64,000 bases of DNA from CAIXPS01 sp034430115 (GCA_034430115.1 DAOUFG010000063.1:1-64000), one strand, 5' to 3'. Counted from the first letter of the stretch, positions 33,936 to 43,498 are shown. Numbers and translations: made by a program. Notes: generated from the letters alone by a model not told the origin.

Positions 33936-35021
33936 TCAGTTGCTCACGGCTTGTCTGCGCCGGTGCAGGATGACCCAAATCACCACCGGCGCGCCGATGA
34001 ACGCCGTGACCGAGTTCAGCGGCAAGACGGCGTTGCCCCCTGGCATTTGCGCCACGATGTCGGCGCAGAGCGCCAGCACACCACCCACCAGCACGGCGGC
34101 AGGCGCGATGATGCGGTGATCCGAGGTGCCCAGGACGGCGCGGCACAGATGTGGCGTGGCGATGCCCAGGAACGCCACCGGGCCGCAAAAGGCCGTTACG
34201 GCACCGGCCAGCAGGCACGTGCTGGCGACGATGGCCGCGCGCGCCCGGCGGATGGACACGCCCATGCTGCGCGCATAGGTTTCGCCCAGGAGCAATGCGT
34301 TGAGCGGCTTCACCAGCGCCAGCCCGGCGATCAGGCCGATCAGCGTCAGGGCGGCCAGGAAGGGCAACTGGCCCCAACTGACGCCCCCAAAGCTGCCGAA
34401 CGTCCAAAAGAGGTAGGTTTGCATTTGTTCGGTCGCGGCGAAATAGATCAGCAGGCTCACCAGGGCATTGGTGGCATAGCCGAACATCACGCCCAGCACC
34501 AGCAGCGTCAACGTATCGACGTTGCGCGCCGCGAGTAGCACCAGGGCCATCACCGCCACGGCACCCAGCCCCGCAGCCGCCGCGCGCCCGACATCGCCGA
34601 AGACAAAAGCGCCCGCCTGGTCGCGCAGGAACGGGATGTTGGCGGTGCTCAGCACCACCACAGCCACGCCCAGGCTTGCGCCGGCGTTGATGCCCAACGT
34701 GGAGGGGCCGGCCAGCGGGTTGCGAAACAACGTCTGCATCTGTAGCCCGCTCATCGCCAGCGCCGCGCCGGCCAGTGTCGCCGTCAACGCCTTTGGCAGG
34801 CGGAAGTCCAACACGATGTGTCCCCAGGTTTCTTTGGCGGGCGTCCCTCCCGTTAAGATCGCCAGCACCTGGCCAAGCGGGATGTTCACCGAGCCAAGCG
34901 CCAGGCTGAGCGCAAACGCAAAGAGCAGTAGCGCCGCCAGGCTGACGAGCACCAGCGTGCGCCTGCCGGGATGGAGGCCGCGCGCCGGCGCAGCAACAAG
35001 GGGGTTAAGGTCGAGCTTCAT
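33936..35021 (-). CDS. btuC: Cobalamin/corrinoid ABC transporter permease
   Basis: A 361-residue BtuC/FecCD-type permease with about ten membrane segments. Family features: LRLPKALTATLAGAALAMSG, GPSTLGINAGASLG, FLGIATPHLCRAVLGTSDHR and LPLNSVTAFIGAPVVIWVIL at the end. The operon context (BtuF just upstream, BtuD downstream) favours corrinoid over siderophore uptake. Confidence 0.9.
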   Translation of the reverse strand: MKLDLNPLVAAPARGLHPGRRTLVLVSLAALLLFAFALSLALGSVNIPLGQVLAILTGGTPAKETWGHIVLDFRLPKALTATLAGAALAMSGLQMQTLFRNPLAGPSTLGINAGASLGVAVVVLSTANIPFLRDQAGAFVFGDVGRAAAAGLGAVAVMALVLLAARNVDTLTLLVLGVMFGYATNALVSLLIYFAATEQMQTYLFWTFGSFGGVSWGQLPFLAALTLIGLIAGLALVKPLNALLLGETYARSMGVSIRRARAAIVASTCLLAGAVTAFCGPVAFLGIATPHLCRAVLGTSDHRIIAPAAVLVGGVLALCADIVAQMPGGNAVLPLNSVTAFIGAPVVIWVILHRRRQAVSN

Positions 35022-35024
35022 AGG

Positions 35025-36215
35025 TCACTTCAGGTGGCGGTAATACACCAGCTCGTGGTCGGGCAAGAGTTCCGGGTGGAAGATTTTGATCAGGTCGGCC
35101 AGCACCACGTCGGGGTTTGCGTTGCCGCCTTCGTTGTAGTCGTTGCCGCCGGTCGGGTTCAGCCGGGCGTTGTTGTTATAGACGTTGCCGTTCTTCACGG
35201 CGTCGAACTTGTCATATCGCTCGTCGGCCTGCAACGCCTGCGCAAGGCTCGTCCAAGATTGCGATTGGTTCACCCATATATCGGCGTTTGCTGCGCGCTC
35301 GTAGACGGCTTCCAGGCTGAGCGGTGCGCGCCCGCTGGTTGGGTCGTCGGCCCACACGTAGTTTGCGCCCGCGTCGGCAAGATATTTTGCCAGGTAGCTT
35401 CGCCCGCCCGGCATGTACCATTTGCCGTCGTCGTCGAAGCCCATGAACACTGTCGGTTTTTGCGTGACGTTGCGCGCCACCTGGGACATCGTTTCATAGC
35501 GTTGCGCCACCTCGTCGAACATCTTTTCGGCCTCCGCCTCGCGGTTGAAGAACAGCGCCATGAACTTCAACCACTCGGCGCGCCCGAGGGGGGTGTCTTC
35601 CATGAAGTCGGCGATCAAGACCACCTTCAGCCCGGCCTTCATCAGCGCGGGGTAGTTATCCTTCTCCGGGTTGCCCAGGCCCAATACCGTCACGATGTCG
35701 GGCTGAAGGTCGATCACGCGCTCGACGTTGACTTCGGCGTTCCTGCCCACCTCGGGCAGTTTGCCGGCTTTGATGGCCGCCACGACGCTGGGCGTATTGA
35801 TGCGGTTTGCCTCGCCCACACCCACCAGTTTGTCGGTCACGCCCAGGCGGTCAAGGTAGGGCAAGTGAGTGGTGTTCACAGCGATGACGCGATTGACGGG
35901 CACCTCGATCACCTGCGCATCGCCGGTGTCGGCGGGGGGCGGCGTTCCGCGCTGCACCAGCACGTAGCGGAAGGTGACCTGTGCATCGCGCCAGGGCTTG
36001 AGCACCGTCACCACTTTGTAGTTGTCGTGATACGCCACGCTGAACGTCTTTGCGTAGCGCAACGATATTTGCGCCACGCTGTGGCTTTCTGGCGCAGCCG
36101 ATGCGCTGGCCGTCGCTGAAGGCGTCTGCGTGCCGGCTGGTGCGGCAGAGTTGGGGCCGCACGCCGCCAGGGCCACCGCGAGCAGCAGCGCCGCCAGACC
36201 TGTTCCTCTGTTCAT
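35025..36215 (-). CDS. btuF: Corrinoid ABC transporter substrate-binding lipoprotein
   Basis: A 396-residue exported binding protein. The signal ends in the lipobox LAAC (Cys 19), followed by a Pro/Ala/Ser linker. The periplasmic-binding fold is indicated by ISLRYAKTFSVAYHDNYKV, IDLQPDIVTVLGLGN and VYNNNARLNPTGGNDYNE. Start at 36215 has AGGAGAAGGGAG immediately ahead. It feeds BtuC and BtuD. Its sequence is closer to unspecific iron/cobalamin binders, so ligand choice rests on the operon. Confidence 0.85.
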   Translation of the reverse strand: MNRGTGLAALLLAVALAACGPNSAAPAGTQTPSATASASAAPESHSVAQISLRYAKTFSVAYHDNYKVVTVLKPWRDAQVTFRYVLVQRGTPPPADTGDAQVIEVPVNRVIAVNTTHLPYLDRLGVTDKLVGVGEANRINTPSVVAAIKAGKLPEVGRNAEVNVERVIDLQPDIVTVLGLGNPEKDNYPALMKAGLKVVLIADFMEDTPLGRAEWLKFMALFFNREAEAEKMFDEVAQRYETMSQVARNVTQKPTVFMGFDDDGKWYMPGGRSYLAKYLADAGANYVWADDPTSGRAPLSLEAVYERAANADIWVNQSQSWTSLAQALQADERYDKFDAVKNGNVYNNNARLNPTGGNDYNEGGNANPDVVLADLIKIFHPELLPDHELVYYRHLK

Positions 36216-36252
36216 CTCCCTTCTCCTGTTTGCACTGGTTCTTTTGCGATGT

Positions 36253-37005
36253 CTAACGTCGTTTGCCCTGCACGATGAGCATGGATAGGTAATGCACCTG
36301 TCGATCGCGCAGAGAGAGCACGTTGCGCACCACGCGCGCTTCCGGCATCGATGCACGCTCCACCAGCACAGCCCTGTCGGCCAGGCCTGCGTCGGCCAAT
36401 GCATCAATCCAGCGGTCTAATGTCGAGTGCACTTTGAGCAATACGATTGTGTCGAACTGGCTTGCCAGGGCCGCCAACTGCGAGGCGTCATCAAAGGTCG
36501 CCGGGAGCACGGCCAGCCGCTGGTCGGCGTTTACCAGGGGCCATTGCGCGTCGGCGGCGGCGGCCGTGATGGAACTGACGCCGGGCACCACCTGCACCGG
36601 CGTGCCCTCCGGCAAGTGCTGCAATACGTAGATGAAGGTGCTGTGAATTAGCGGGTCGCCCTCGGTCAGGAATGCCACGTCGGCGCCCTTTTGCAGAGAA
36701 TCGAGGATCGTCTGTGCGGCCACGGCCCGATGGCGCTCGCGGATTTCCAGGTCTTTGACCATCGGGAACAGCAGCTTCTTCACCACGTGGCCCGCTTGCA
36801 ACAGCCCGGCGACGGTGTTCAGCGCCAGGCTTTCGCCGTTGAGGCGAGAGATGGGCGCGACGATCACCTGCGTTGCGCCGATGACCCGCGCCGCCTTGAG
36901 CGTGAGCAGTTCCGGGTCGCCCGGACCAACGCCCACGCCATAGAGGGTGCCTGTTTTTCGAGTGGTTGAATAACCGGCATAGGCCGGCTGCGGCGAATCA
37001 TTCAT
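36253..37005 (-). CDS. cbiL: Cobalt-precorrin-2 C20-methyltransferase
   Basis: A 250-residue SAM-dependent tetrapyrrole methylase acting right after cobalt insertion. TLYGVGVGPGDPELLTLKA is the first methylase motif, FLTEGDPLIHSTF carries the GDP motif, and VVPGVSSITAAAA the third. The long KVHSTLDRWIDALADA and the final third are typical of CbiL/CobI. Overlaps cbiET by 8 bases. Confidence 0.93.
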   Translation of the reverse strand: MNDSPQPAYAGYSTTRKTGTLYGVGVGPGDPELLTLKAARVIGATQVIVAPISRLNGESLALNTVAGLLQAGHVVKKLLFPMVKDLEIRERHRAVAAQTILDSLQKGADVAFLTEGDPLIHSTFIYVLQHLPEGTPVQVVPGVSSITAAAADAQWPLVNADQRLAVLPATFDDASQLAALASQFDTIVLLKVHSTLDRWIDALADAGLADRAVLVERASMPEARVVRNVLSLRDRQVHYLSMLIVQGKRR

Positions 37006-38257
37006 CTTGTTGCTCGCTTGAAACTGGGCGGCGGGAAACGACGCCGCTGACGATGAAGACGGGGTTGAGCGGCACCAGGCGCGTCAACTGGGCGATCGGT
37101 TCGCCGTGCGCAAGGTTCACCTGGGTCAGCTCGGGGTACATCGCCAGGTCGCGCATCATGCTCAGCGTCTGCTGTAAATGTTCCAGCGTCGCCAGGTTGA
37201 CGACCACCCGGCACCCCAGGGTGGCCGTGCTGGCGAGGTAAGCGATGATCTTCGCCAGCGACCCGCCCGTGCCGCCGATGAATACGGCGTTGGGGGCTGG
37301 CAGGCCGGCTAACGCCTCCGGTGCGGAGCCGGGGACGACCTCCACATTCAGCGCGCCGTAACGTGTCACGTTGGCGCGCAAAAAGCCCAGGTTTTCCGGG
37401 TCGCGTTCGACGGCATAGATGCAGCCGCGCCAGGCCAGCTCGGCCATCTCGATGCTCACCGCGCCGCTCCCTGCGCCGATGTCCCAGGCGGTGTCCGTCT
37501 CGCGCAGCGCCAGGCGGGCCAGGCTCAACGTGCGCACGTCGGCCTTCGTGATCAACCCGCTGCGGTGCGCATAGGCGGCGTCGGGGCGGGGCGCCAGCAG
37601 CGCGCGCGGCGCCCAGATGGCATCGTGGATCAGCAGCAGCACGTTGAGCGGGGCGAACTGCCGGTCGAGCAGGTCGGATAGGCAGGTATCCGTCAGGCGC
37701 TCCTCCGGCAGGTCCAGGTTCTCGGCCACGATGGCGCGGCAATCCTCAATCCCGGCGGCGAACATCGCTTTGGCGATCACGGCGGGGGTGTGTTGCGAGT
37801 CCGTCAAGATGCCCAGCTTGTGCGCGTGATGTGCCCAACTCACCACCTCCGCCAGTGGACGGGCGTGTGCGCTGGTCAGGATGGCGTCGCTCCAATCGAT
37901 GCGAGCCCGCGCGAAAGCCAGTTGCAACGAGCTTACCTGGGGCACGATTTCGATTTCCTGGGCGGGGAACTCGCGCAAGAGTGTGCCGGCGATGCCAAAA
38001 AAGCCCGGGTCGCCCGAGGCCAGGACGACCACGCGCGCCTCCCCTCTGCGATGCAGCCGCGCGACCACTTCGGCAATATTGGATTTAAGCGTGATGCGCA
38101 GCGCATCCGGCTTGGGCGCGGATTCTTCGGCCAGCGTGCGCAACAGTCGTTCGCCTGCCACAAGCCAGTCTGCCGCAACGATGCGCGCTTTCAAGGTGGG
38201 CGCGAGGGGAGCGACTCCTTCTGCGCCGACGCCGATTACCAGAATCTTGTTTGGCAT
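36998..38257 (-). CDS. cbiET: Fused cobalt-precorrin-7 C5-methyltransferase / cobalt-precorrin-6B C15-methyltransferase (CbiE-CbiT)
   Basis: A 419-residue fusion equivalent to CobL. The CbiE part (about 1-205) starts KILVIGVGAEGVAPL with VLASGDPGFFGIAGTLL. The CbiT part (about 230-419) has a Rossmann methyltransferase: AWDIGAGSGAVSIEMAELAW (SAM motif I) and PNAVFIGGTGGSL. The enzyme methylates C5 and C15 and decarboxylates the acetate side chain. The start MPNKILV is 5 bases after the cbiD stop. Confidence 0.93.
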   Translation of the reverse strand: MPNKILVIGVGAEGVAPLAPTLKARIVAADWLVAGERLLRTLAEESAPKPDALRITLKSNIAEVVARLHRRGEARVVVLASGDPGFFGIAGTLLREFPAQEIEIVPQVSSLQLAFARARIDWSDAILTSAHARPLAEVVSWAHHAHKLGILTDSQHTPAVIAKAMFAAGIEDCRAIVAENLDLPEERLTDTCLSDLLDRQFAPLNVLLLIHDAIWAPRALLAPRPDAAYAHRSGLITKADVRTLSLARLALRETDTAWDIGAGSGAVSIEMAELAWRGCIYAVERDPENLGFLRANVTRYGALNVEVVPGSAPEALAGLPAPNAVFIGGTGGSLAKIIAYLASTATLGCRVVVNLATLEHLQQTLSMMRDLAMYPELTQVNLAHGEPIAQLTRLVPLNPVFIVSGVVSRRPVSSEQQDE

Positions 38258-38262
38258 GCCAA

Positions 38263-39450
38263 TCAGCGCGCGTTGCTTGCGCTTGCCTCCCCTAATAAGT
38301 TGCCGCTCATGCTGAACAGCAATACGACTGCCTGAAACCTGTCGCCGCCGAGGGCGACGGCGTGCTGCGCGGCCAGTTGCGCGATCCGTTGTTCCAACCC
38401 GCTCACCCCCGCCTTTGAGAGGATGGCCTGGACGTGGTGCGCTGTGTTGGCTTGCTGCACGCGTTCGGCCACGTCGGGCGCGGCACCCAGTTGCGCCGCT
38501 AGTTGCGCCAGGAAGAGCAGGTCCACGCTGCCCTCGTTGACGTGCGTTTGCGCGCGCCCCTGCGCCAGCTTCGATAGTTTGCCGATCATCCCGGCCACCA
38601 CCACTTGCTTGAAACGCAGCCGCCCGCACTGGCTCAGCGCGTAGCCGATGTGATCGCCCACCTGCACGTAACCCATGCGCGGCGGCAGGGAGGGGTTTGC
38701 GGGTTGCGCGCTGAAATGATCCAGGGCATAGTCTTCGCTGCGAGCGCCGGTGGTGAGGACGGCGCGCTGCAGGCCGTTTTGTGCGGCCGCCCTTAGCTCG
38801 ACGAAGATGCTGGCGCGGTAGGCCGCTTGTGAGAACGGCTTGACGATGCCCGTGGAGCCCAGGATGGAGATGCCGCCCAAGATGCCCAGGCGCGGGTTCA
38901 GCGTCTGAAGCGCCAGTTCCTCGCCCTTGGGGACGCTGATCGTCACGCGCAAAACGTTGCCGGGCGCCGGCTGACCGGGGGCCGCCTGCCACGCTGCCAT
39001 CACCGCCTGCGTGATGATGCGGCGCGGGATAGGGTTGATGGCGGCGTATCCCACCGCGACGGGCAGGCCGGGGCGCGTGACGATGCCCACCCCGCGCCCC
39101 CCTTCGATCTCGACGTGCGGTTCGCCGGAGTCATCACGCGCCCATTGCACGCGAGCTTGAATCTCGGCGCCGTTTGTCACGTCCGGGTCGTCGCCGGCGT
39201 CTTTGATGACGCTGCACGTCACGCCGTCTGGGTCGAAATCGCAGCGCGCGATGGCAAAGCTCACCCGCTTGCGCCCCGGCAGATCAATCGCGATCTGCGC
39301 CGCCGCCTGGCCGGTGAGCAAGGCGCGCGTCGCGGCAGCGGCAGCAGCGGCGGCGCATGCGCCCGTCGTAAAACCCTCACGCAGTGGTTGTGTCTGGCCC
39401 GCTTTCATTTCCATTGCCTGCTGCCTCATCGCTACAAACCGTGTGCTCAT
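38263..39450 (-). CDS. cbiD: Cobalt-precorrin-5B C1-methyltransferase
   Basis: A 395-residue CbiD; the start could instead be 39429 or 39414. The hallmark LREGFTTGACAAAAAAAATRAL is intact (read in two parts: LREGFTTGACA then alanine-rich helix). GPGLPVAVG-like RPGLPVAVGYAAINPIPRR and ILGSTGIVKPFSQAAY also match. Length, 395, is normal once translation begins near the TGACA motif. It is specific to the anaerobic corrin route. The gap to cbiC upstream is 19 bases. Confidence 0.92.
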   Translation of the reverse strand: MSTRFVAMRQQAMEMKAGQTQPLREGFTTGACAAAAAAAATRALLTGQAAAQIAIDLPGRKRVSFAIARCDFDPDGVTCSVIKDAGDDPDVTNGAEIQARVQWARDDSGEPHVEIEGGRGVGIVTRPGLPVAVGYAAINPIPRRIITQAVMAAWQAAPGQPAPGNVLRVTISVPKGEELALQTLNPRLGILGGISILGSTGIVKPFSQAAYRASIFVELRAAAQNGLQRAVLTTGARSEDYALDHFSAQPANPSLPPRMGYVQVGDHIGYALSQCGRLRFKQVVVAGMIGKLSKLAQGRAQTHVNEGSVDLLFLAQLAAQLGAAPDVAERVQQANTAHHVQAILSKAGVSGLEQRIAQLAAQHAVALGGDRFQAVVLLFSMSGNLLGEASASNAR

Positions 39451-39469
39451 CCGCCACTGTGCCGATCGC

Positions 39470-40087
39470 TCAGTTGTCTCCTTTTGCCAGGTGCAAGAGC
39501 GCGTTGATGATCGCGACCGCCACCGTGGACCCGCCTTTGCGCCCCGTGACGGTGATGAAGGGGACGTCGAGGGCGAGCAATTCAGCCTTCGATTCAGCGG
39601 CGTTGACAAACCCCACCGGCACGCCGACGATGAGCGCCGGGTGAAGCGCTTCTTCCTTCACCAGGCGAATCGTCTCCAGGAGCGCCGTGGGCGCGTTGCC
39701 GATGGCGGCGATGCCCCCTTCCAAGAGCGCCGTGTTGCGCCGCATCGCTAATGCCGAACGCGTCTGGCCTGTCTGTTGCGATGCTGCATATACGTCGGGG
39801 TGACGTATGTCGCACACCGTCTTGCCGCCCAGGAATGACAACATGCCCTCGCCGATGCCTACCTGCACCATCTGCACATCGGTTACGACGGTGCAGCCAC
39901 GCCGCAGCGCCTCCACTCCGGCGGCAATGGCGCGCGGGTGAAACCGAATCCGGTCGCGGAATTCAAAGTCGGCGGTGGCGTGAATCACGCGCACCACAAT
40001 GGCTAATTCCTCCGCGCTGAAGTGATGGTCGCCCAGCTCGCTGCGGATGATGTGGAAGCTCTCGCGTTCAATTTCGTGTGGTTGCAT
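39470..40087 (-). CDS. cbiC: Cobalt-precorrin-8 methylmutase
   Basis: A 205-residue CbiC that moves the C11 methyl group to C12, making cobyrinate. HPRAIAAGVEALRRG, VVTDVQMVQVGI and GNAPTALLETIRL (the conserved Asn-Ala-Pro-Thr-Ala-Leu) are the family blocks, with VGVPVGFVNAAESK and the catalytic His likely within the N-terminal third. GGGAGGGCACACG before MQPHEIE fixes the start. It overlaps cbiH by 20 bases. Confidence 0.94.
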   Translation of the reverse strand: MQPHEIERESFHIIRSELGDHHFSAEELAIVVRVIHATADFEFRDRIRFHPRAIAAGVEALRRGCTVVTDVQMVQVGIGEGMLSFLGGKTVCDIRHPDVYAASQQTGQTRSALAMRRNTALLEGGIAAIGNAPTALLETIRLVKEEALHPALIVGVPVGFVNAAESKAELLALDVPFITVTGRKGGSTVAVAIINALLHLAKGDN

Positions 40088-40868
40088 CGTGTGCCCTCCC
40101 GTCTTCGTCGCCCAGGTCATATTTCCCGGCATACCCGCGTGGCGTGATCAGCTTGCCTGCGTGGACATAGGATTGGCTGTTGCCCACGATGACGGTGCTG
40201 AGCATGTCCACCGTTGCGGCAGGCAGCCCGGCCAGCGTGAGCAACGTCACGCATTGGTCCGGGCGATAGGCCGCGCGCACGATGCCCACCGGCGTCTCGG
40301 GCCGGCGATGGCGCAACAATATCTCGCATGCCTGCTCAAAAGGCTGCACGCGCTGATGGCTTTTGGGGTTGTAGAGGCACAGCACGAAATCGGCCTGCGC
40401 GGCGGCTTCGACGCGCTGCAAGATCTGACGAAGCGGCGTCAGTTGGTCGCTCAGGCTGATGGCCGCGAAATCCGTCATCAGCGGCGCGCCCAATAGCGCC
40501 GCGGAGGCGTTCAGCGCCGACACGCCCGGGATCACGGTCACGGGTGGTTCGAAGGGTTGTGCGCGGTGGCTTAAGAGTTCATACAGCAGCCCCGCCATGC
40601 CATAGATGCCCGCGTCGCCGCTGGAGATCAGCGCCACGTGCCGGCCCGCCTGGGCCAGTTCAATCGCGCGCTTCACGCGGGGCACTTCCTGGCGCATGCC
40701 GCTTGCCTCGCGCGGGACGTGTGGGGCAAGCTCGGAAATGCAATCCAGGTAGGTGAGATAGCCCAGGATGACCTCGGCCTGCTCCAGCGCCTGGCGTGCC
40801 GCTTGCGTCAGATGTTCGGGCGCGCCGGGCCCGATGCCGATCACACAGATGCTGCCTCTCTCCGTCAT
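40068..40868 (-). CDS. cbiH: Cobalt-precorrin-3 C17-methyltransferase
   Basis: A 266-residue SAM methylase that also contracts the ring in the anaerobic route. Methylase motifs ICVIGIGPGAPEHLT, LISSGDAGIYGMAGLL and VTVIPGVSALNASA are clear, with FVLCLYNPKSHQRV and STVIVGNSQSYVHAGKLITP characteristic of CbiH/CobJ. It overlaps cbiFG by four bases. Its 3' end is also shared with cbiC's start. Confidence 0.94.
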   Translation of the reverse strand: MTERGSICVIGIGPGAPEHLTQAARQALEQAEVILGYLTYLDCISELAPHVPREASGMRQEVPRVKRAIELAQAGRHVALISSGDAGIYGMAGLLYELLSHRAQPFEPPVTVIPGVSALNASAALLGAPLMTDFAAISLSDQLTPLRQILQRVEAAAQADFVLCLYNPKSHQRVQPFEQACEILLRHRRPETPVGIVRAAYRPDQCVTLLTLAGLPAATVDMLSTVIVGNSQSYVHAGKLITPRGYAGKYDLGDEDGRAHDATTRN

Positions 40869-42706
40869 GTGGTTCGTCCTGTCTTGGAAATTGCAACCGT
40901 CACGTTGCGGAACTTGCGTTTCTCGACCAGCAGTTGCGCATCTTTGCCATGCTCTCTGGCGGCCAGCAACGCCGCCGGTTCGGCCACGCCCGGCACACCC
41001 AGCGCGCGCTTGGCCCATTCCGATGGGTTGGGCAAAGCCCCGATTTGCGCAATTTCTTCCGCCGTGTAGACGCGCAGCGGCCAACCGTGCTGAACGCACG
41101 CGCCGAGCAGGCCCGGTTCGCTCGCCTTTTGCGTGATCGTCGCCGCGCAGAGGATCGACTGTTGTGCCAGCCCGGCATCTGTAAAGGTTTGCTCCACCGC
41201 TGCGCCTATCTCTTCGGCTGATGTGCCACGATTGCAGCCGATCCCCACCGCCAGGCAGCGTGGGCGATAGAGGACGGTGGGGATTTTTAGATCGGGCGTC
41301 TGGCGGGGCGTGATCAATAGCGCAGCCGCCAGCCCGGCCGCTTGTAACGTCTGGATGGAGGCGAAGCGTTGCAGGTGCGGCGGCGGAACTGCCGGCCACC
41401 ACGACTCGTCGCCGGCGTCCTGGAACACGCCGACCGTTTCACCGTTAACCAGCGCGCCGATGACGGCGGTCATATGCTGGTCTTGCTCCAGGTGCCAGCC
41501 GTGCGCCTGACCGATCAGGTCCAGCGCGGGCATCTCTTGCGCGTCGCTGGAAGTGGTGATGACGGCTTGCCCACCCAGCAGCGCGGCCACGTGGCGGGCC
41601 AGTGCATTTGCCCCGCCCTTGTGCCCGCTGAGCAGGCTGACGGCGAAGCGGCCCTGCTCATCCAGCACGACGACGCCCGGATCGGTGTGTTTATCGCCCA
41701 GCAGCGGCGCAAGCTCGCGCACCACGATGCCGCTGGCCATGACGCAGACGAGCGTCTCGTGGCTTTGAAAGGCGTTCTGCAGCACCTGGCGTATCGACGT
41801 GCTGTAGCGAACGCAAGACGCCCCTTCGGGCGGCGTAAACCGTTGTGGCGCATAGAGCAACGCGCCCGGCAACAAGGCCTGTAGTTTCGCCCCTGTTTGC
41901 ACGCCGTTGCGCGTCAGGGTGATGATCGCCGTCGCGGGCTGGCGTTCCGGCTTTTGCAGTGCCGTGCCATATAGATGGGAGCGTCCTTCGTTGCCGTTTT
42001 CGCTTGTGTGGAGCGCCGGGCTGATCACGATGACGGCCTGGTGCGTGATCTCGGCTGCCTGGGCCTGCGACGTGATATCGGCTAACGTGCCGCGCATGAT
42101 CAGCTCGTCGGGCCAACTGGCGCGTTGCACGATTGCGATGGGCGTGTCGTCGGCATAACCGGCGGCGCGCAGTTCCGCTACGACCTCGGCGATCATGCCA
42201 GCGCTGAGAAAGAGGATCATGCTGGAATGATGCGCTGCAAGCGCGCGCAGTTGTTCGCGCTCCGGCACGGGGGTGCGCCCGGCTATGCGGGTCAGGATCA
42301 CCGTTTGCGTATCGTTGGGCAAGGTGAGTTCGATGCCCAGCGCGGCAGCCGCAGCAAATGCCGAACTGACGCCCGGCGTAACCGTATAGGGCAGGCCGGC
42401 CTTGCGCAGTTCGCGCATCTGCTCGGCAATTGCGCCGAAGATGGATGGGTCGCCGGTGTGCAGGCGCGCCACGCACATGCCCTGCGCAACGGCGTCGCGC
42501 ATGATGGCGACCTGCTCTTCCAATGGCATGCGCGCGGTGTTATAACGCGCCGCGTCTGCGCGCGCATACTTTAGCACCTCCGGGTTGACCAGCGAACCGG
42601 CGTGCAAAATGACGTCGGCTTCTGCGATCAGGCGCTGGGCCTTCAACGTCAAGAGTTCGGGGTCGCCGGGGCCTGCCCCGATGAAATGGATGAGACCAGT
42701 ACTCAT
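40865..42706 (-). CDS. cbiFG: Fused cobalt-precorrin-4 C11-methyltransferase and cobalt-precorrin-5A hydrolase (CbiF-CbiG)
   Basis: A 613-residue two-enzyme fusion. Residues 1-255 are CbiF (CobM): IHFIGAGPGDPELLTLKA, LHTGDPSIFGAIAEQM and VTPGVSSAFAAAAAL. From about 275 to 613 is CbiG, which opens the delta-lactone and loses acetaldehyde: its N-terminal part has VMASGIVVRELAPLL and SGHKGGANALA, its C-terminal part VGIGCNRGTSAEEI and ASEPGLLG. The linker (about 256-275) is Glu/Gly/Asn-rich. The two consecutive reactions on one chain may pass the unstable precorrin-5A directly. Both enzyme halves look intact. Confidence 0.92.
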   Translation of the reverse strand: MSTGLIHFIGAGPGDPELLTLKAQRLIAEADVILHAGSLVNPEVLKYARADAARYNTARMPLEEQVAIMRDAVAQGMCVARLHTGDPSIFGAIAEQMRELRKAGLPYTVTPGVSSAFAAAAALGIELTLPNDTQTVILTRIAGRTPVPEREQLRALAAHHSSMILFLSAGMIAEVVAELRAAGYADDTPIAIVQRASWPDELIMRGTLADITSQAQAAEITHQAVIVISPALHTSENGNEGRSHLYGTALQKPERQPATAIITLTRNGVQTGAKLQALLPGALLYAPQRFTPPEGASCVRYSTSIRQVLQNAFQSHETLVCVMASGIVVRELAPLLGDKHTDPGVVVLDEQGRFAVSLLSGHKGGANALARHVAALLGGQAVITTSSDAQEMPALDLIGQAHGWHLEQDQHMTAVIGALVNGETVGVFQDAGDESWWPAVPPPHLQRFASIQTLQAAGLAAALLITPRQTPDLKIPTVLYRPRCLAVGIGCNRGTSAEEIGAAVEQTFTDAGLAQQSILCAATITQKASEPGLLGACVQHGWPLRVYTAEEIAQIGALPNPSEWAKRALGVPGVAEPAALLAAREHGKDAQLLVEKRKFRNVTVAISKTGRTT

Positions 42707-43488
42707 GGGGTGATTGCCTCGGCTTCTATGCAGCGTTGCGCGGCGACGTCCAGCAATAGCGGGTGCACCGGCCTGGAGGTGCCGAGGTAGGCCGCACGCA
42801 CGACGCGTACCCCAAGCGCGGCCCCCGTTTGCTTCAACGTGGCGCACACGTCGTCGTAGACGCGGCCCCCAAACAGCAAATAGGGCGCAACGACCACCTG
42901 TCTCGCGCCCGCCTGGTGACACTGTTGCACTGCTTCGGGCACCGTGGGGTGTTGCACCGCCTGGAAGGCGTGTACGACGGTGCGCCAGGGCTGTCTTTCG
43001 CCGAGCTGATGTGCGATCTTGATCACGGCGTCGTTGCTATCCGCTTCCAGGCTGCCGCGCCCGGCCACCAATAACGCCGTGTCGTTGCGCGGCAGCGGCT
43101 GCGCCGCCGTGGTGAGCGCTTCGCCGATGCGGATGTTCAGCAGATCAATCAGTTTCGGATGCGGCCCCAGCGGTGCTGCGTAACGAACGTGCGGGGCGTC
43201 TGGGCCGAGCGCAGCCAGGCAGGCTTGGATGGCCTCGGGCACGTCACGCTTATAGTGATCGCCGGCCCCAAGGAACAGTGGAAGGATCGTCACGGTTCCC
43301 TGGGGGCCGGCTTCTGCCGCGGCTACATGCAGGCCGCTGACCATGTCGGGCTTGGCCAGCTCCAGATAGCAATGCCTGACGAGCCGTTGCAGGCGTTCGC
43401 CCAGCGCGCCGGCAAATGTCTCAAATTCTGCTAGCCCTTGCGCAGAGCGTGTGCCGTGTCCGATGACGAGAAGAATGTGTTTTGCCAC
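42703..43488 (-). CDS. cbiX: Sirohydrochlorin cobaltochelatase (CbiX, long form)
   Basis: A 261-residue class II chelatase with two similar halves (about 1-125, 130-250). It inserts cobalt into sirohydrochlorin to begin the pathway. The active His is in VIGHGTR and the second in LFLGAGDHYKRDVPEA. The start is GTG at 43488, because GAGG lies 8 bases ahead and the domain begins there; a TTG seven codons upstream lies inside cobO. It overlaps cbiFG by four bases. Confidence 0.9.
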   Translation of the reverse strand: MAKHILLVIGHGTRSAQGLAEFETFAGALGERLQRLVRHCYLELAKPDMVSGLHVAAAEAGPQGTVTILPLFLGAGDHYKRDVPEAIQACLAALGPDAPHVRYAAPLGPHPKLIDLLNIRIGEALTTAAQPLPRNDTALLVAGRGSLEADSNDAVIKIAHQLGERQPWRTVVHAFQAVQHPTVPEAVQQCHQAGARQVVVAPYLLFGGRVYDDVCATLKQTGAALGVRVVRAAYLGTSRPVHPLLLDVAAQRCIEAEAITP

Positions 43489-43498
43489 GCGTGAATCC

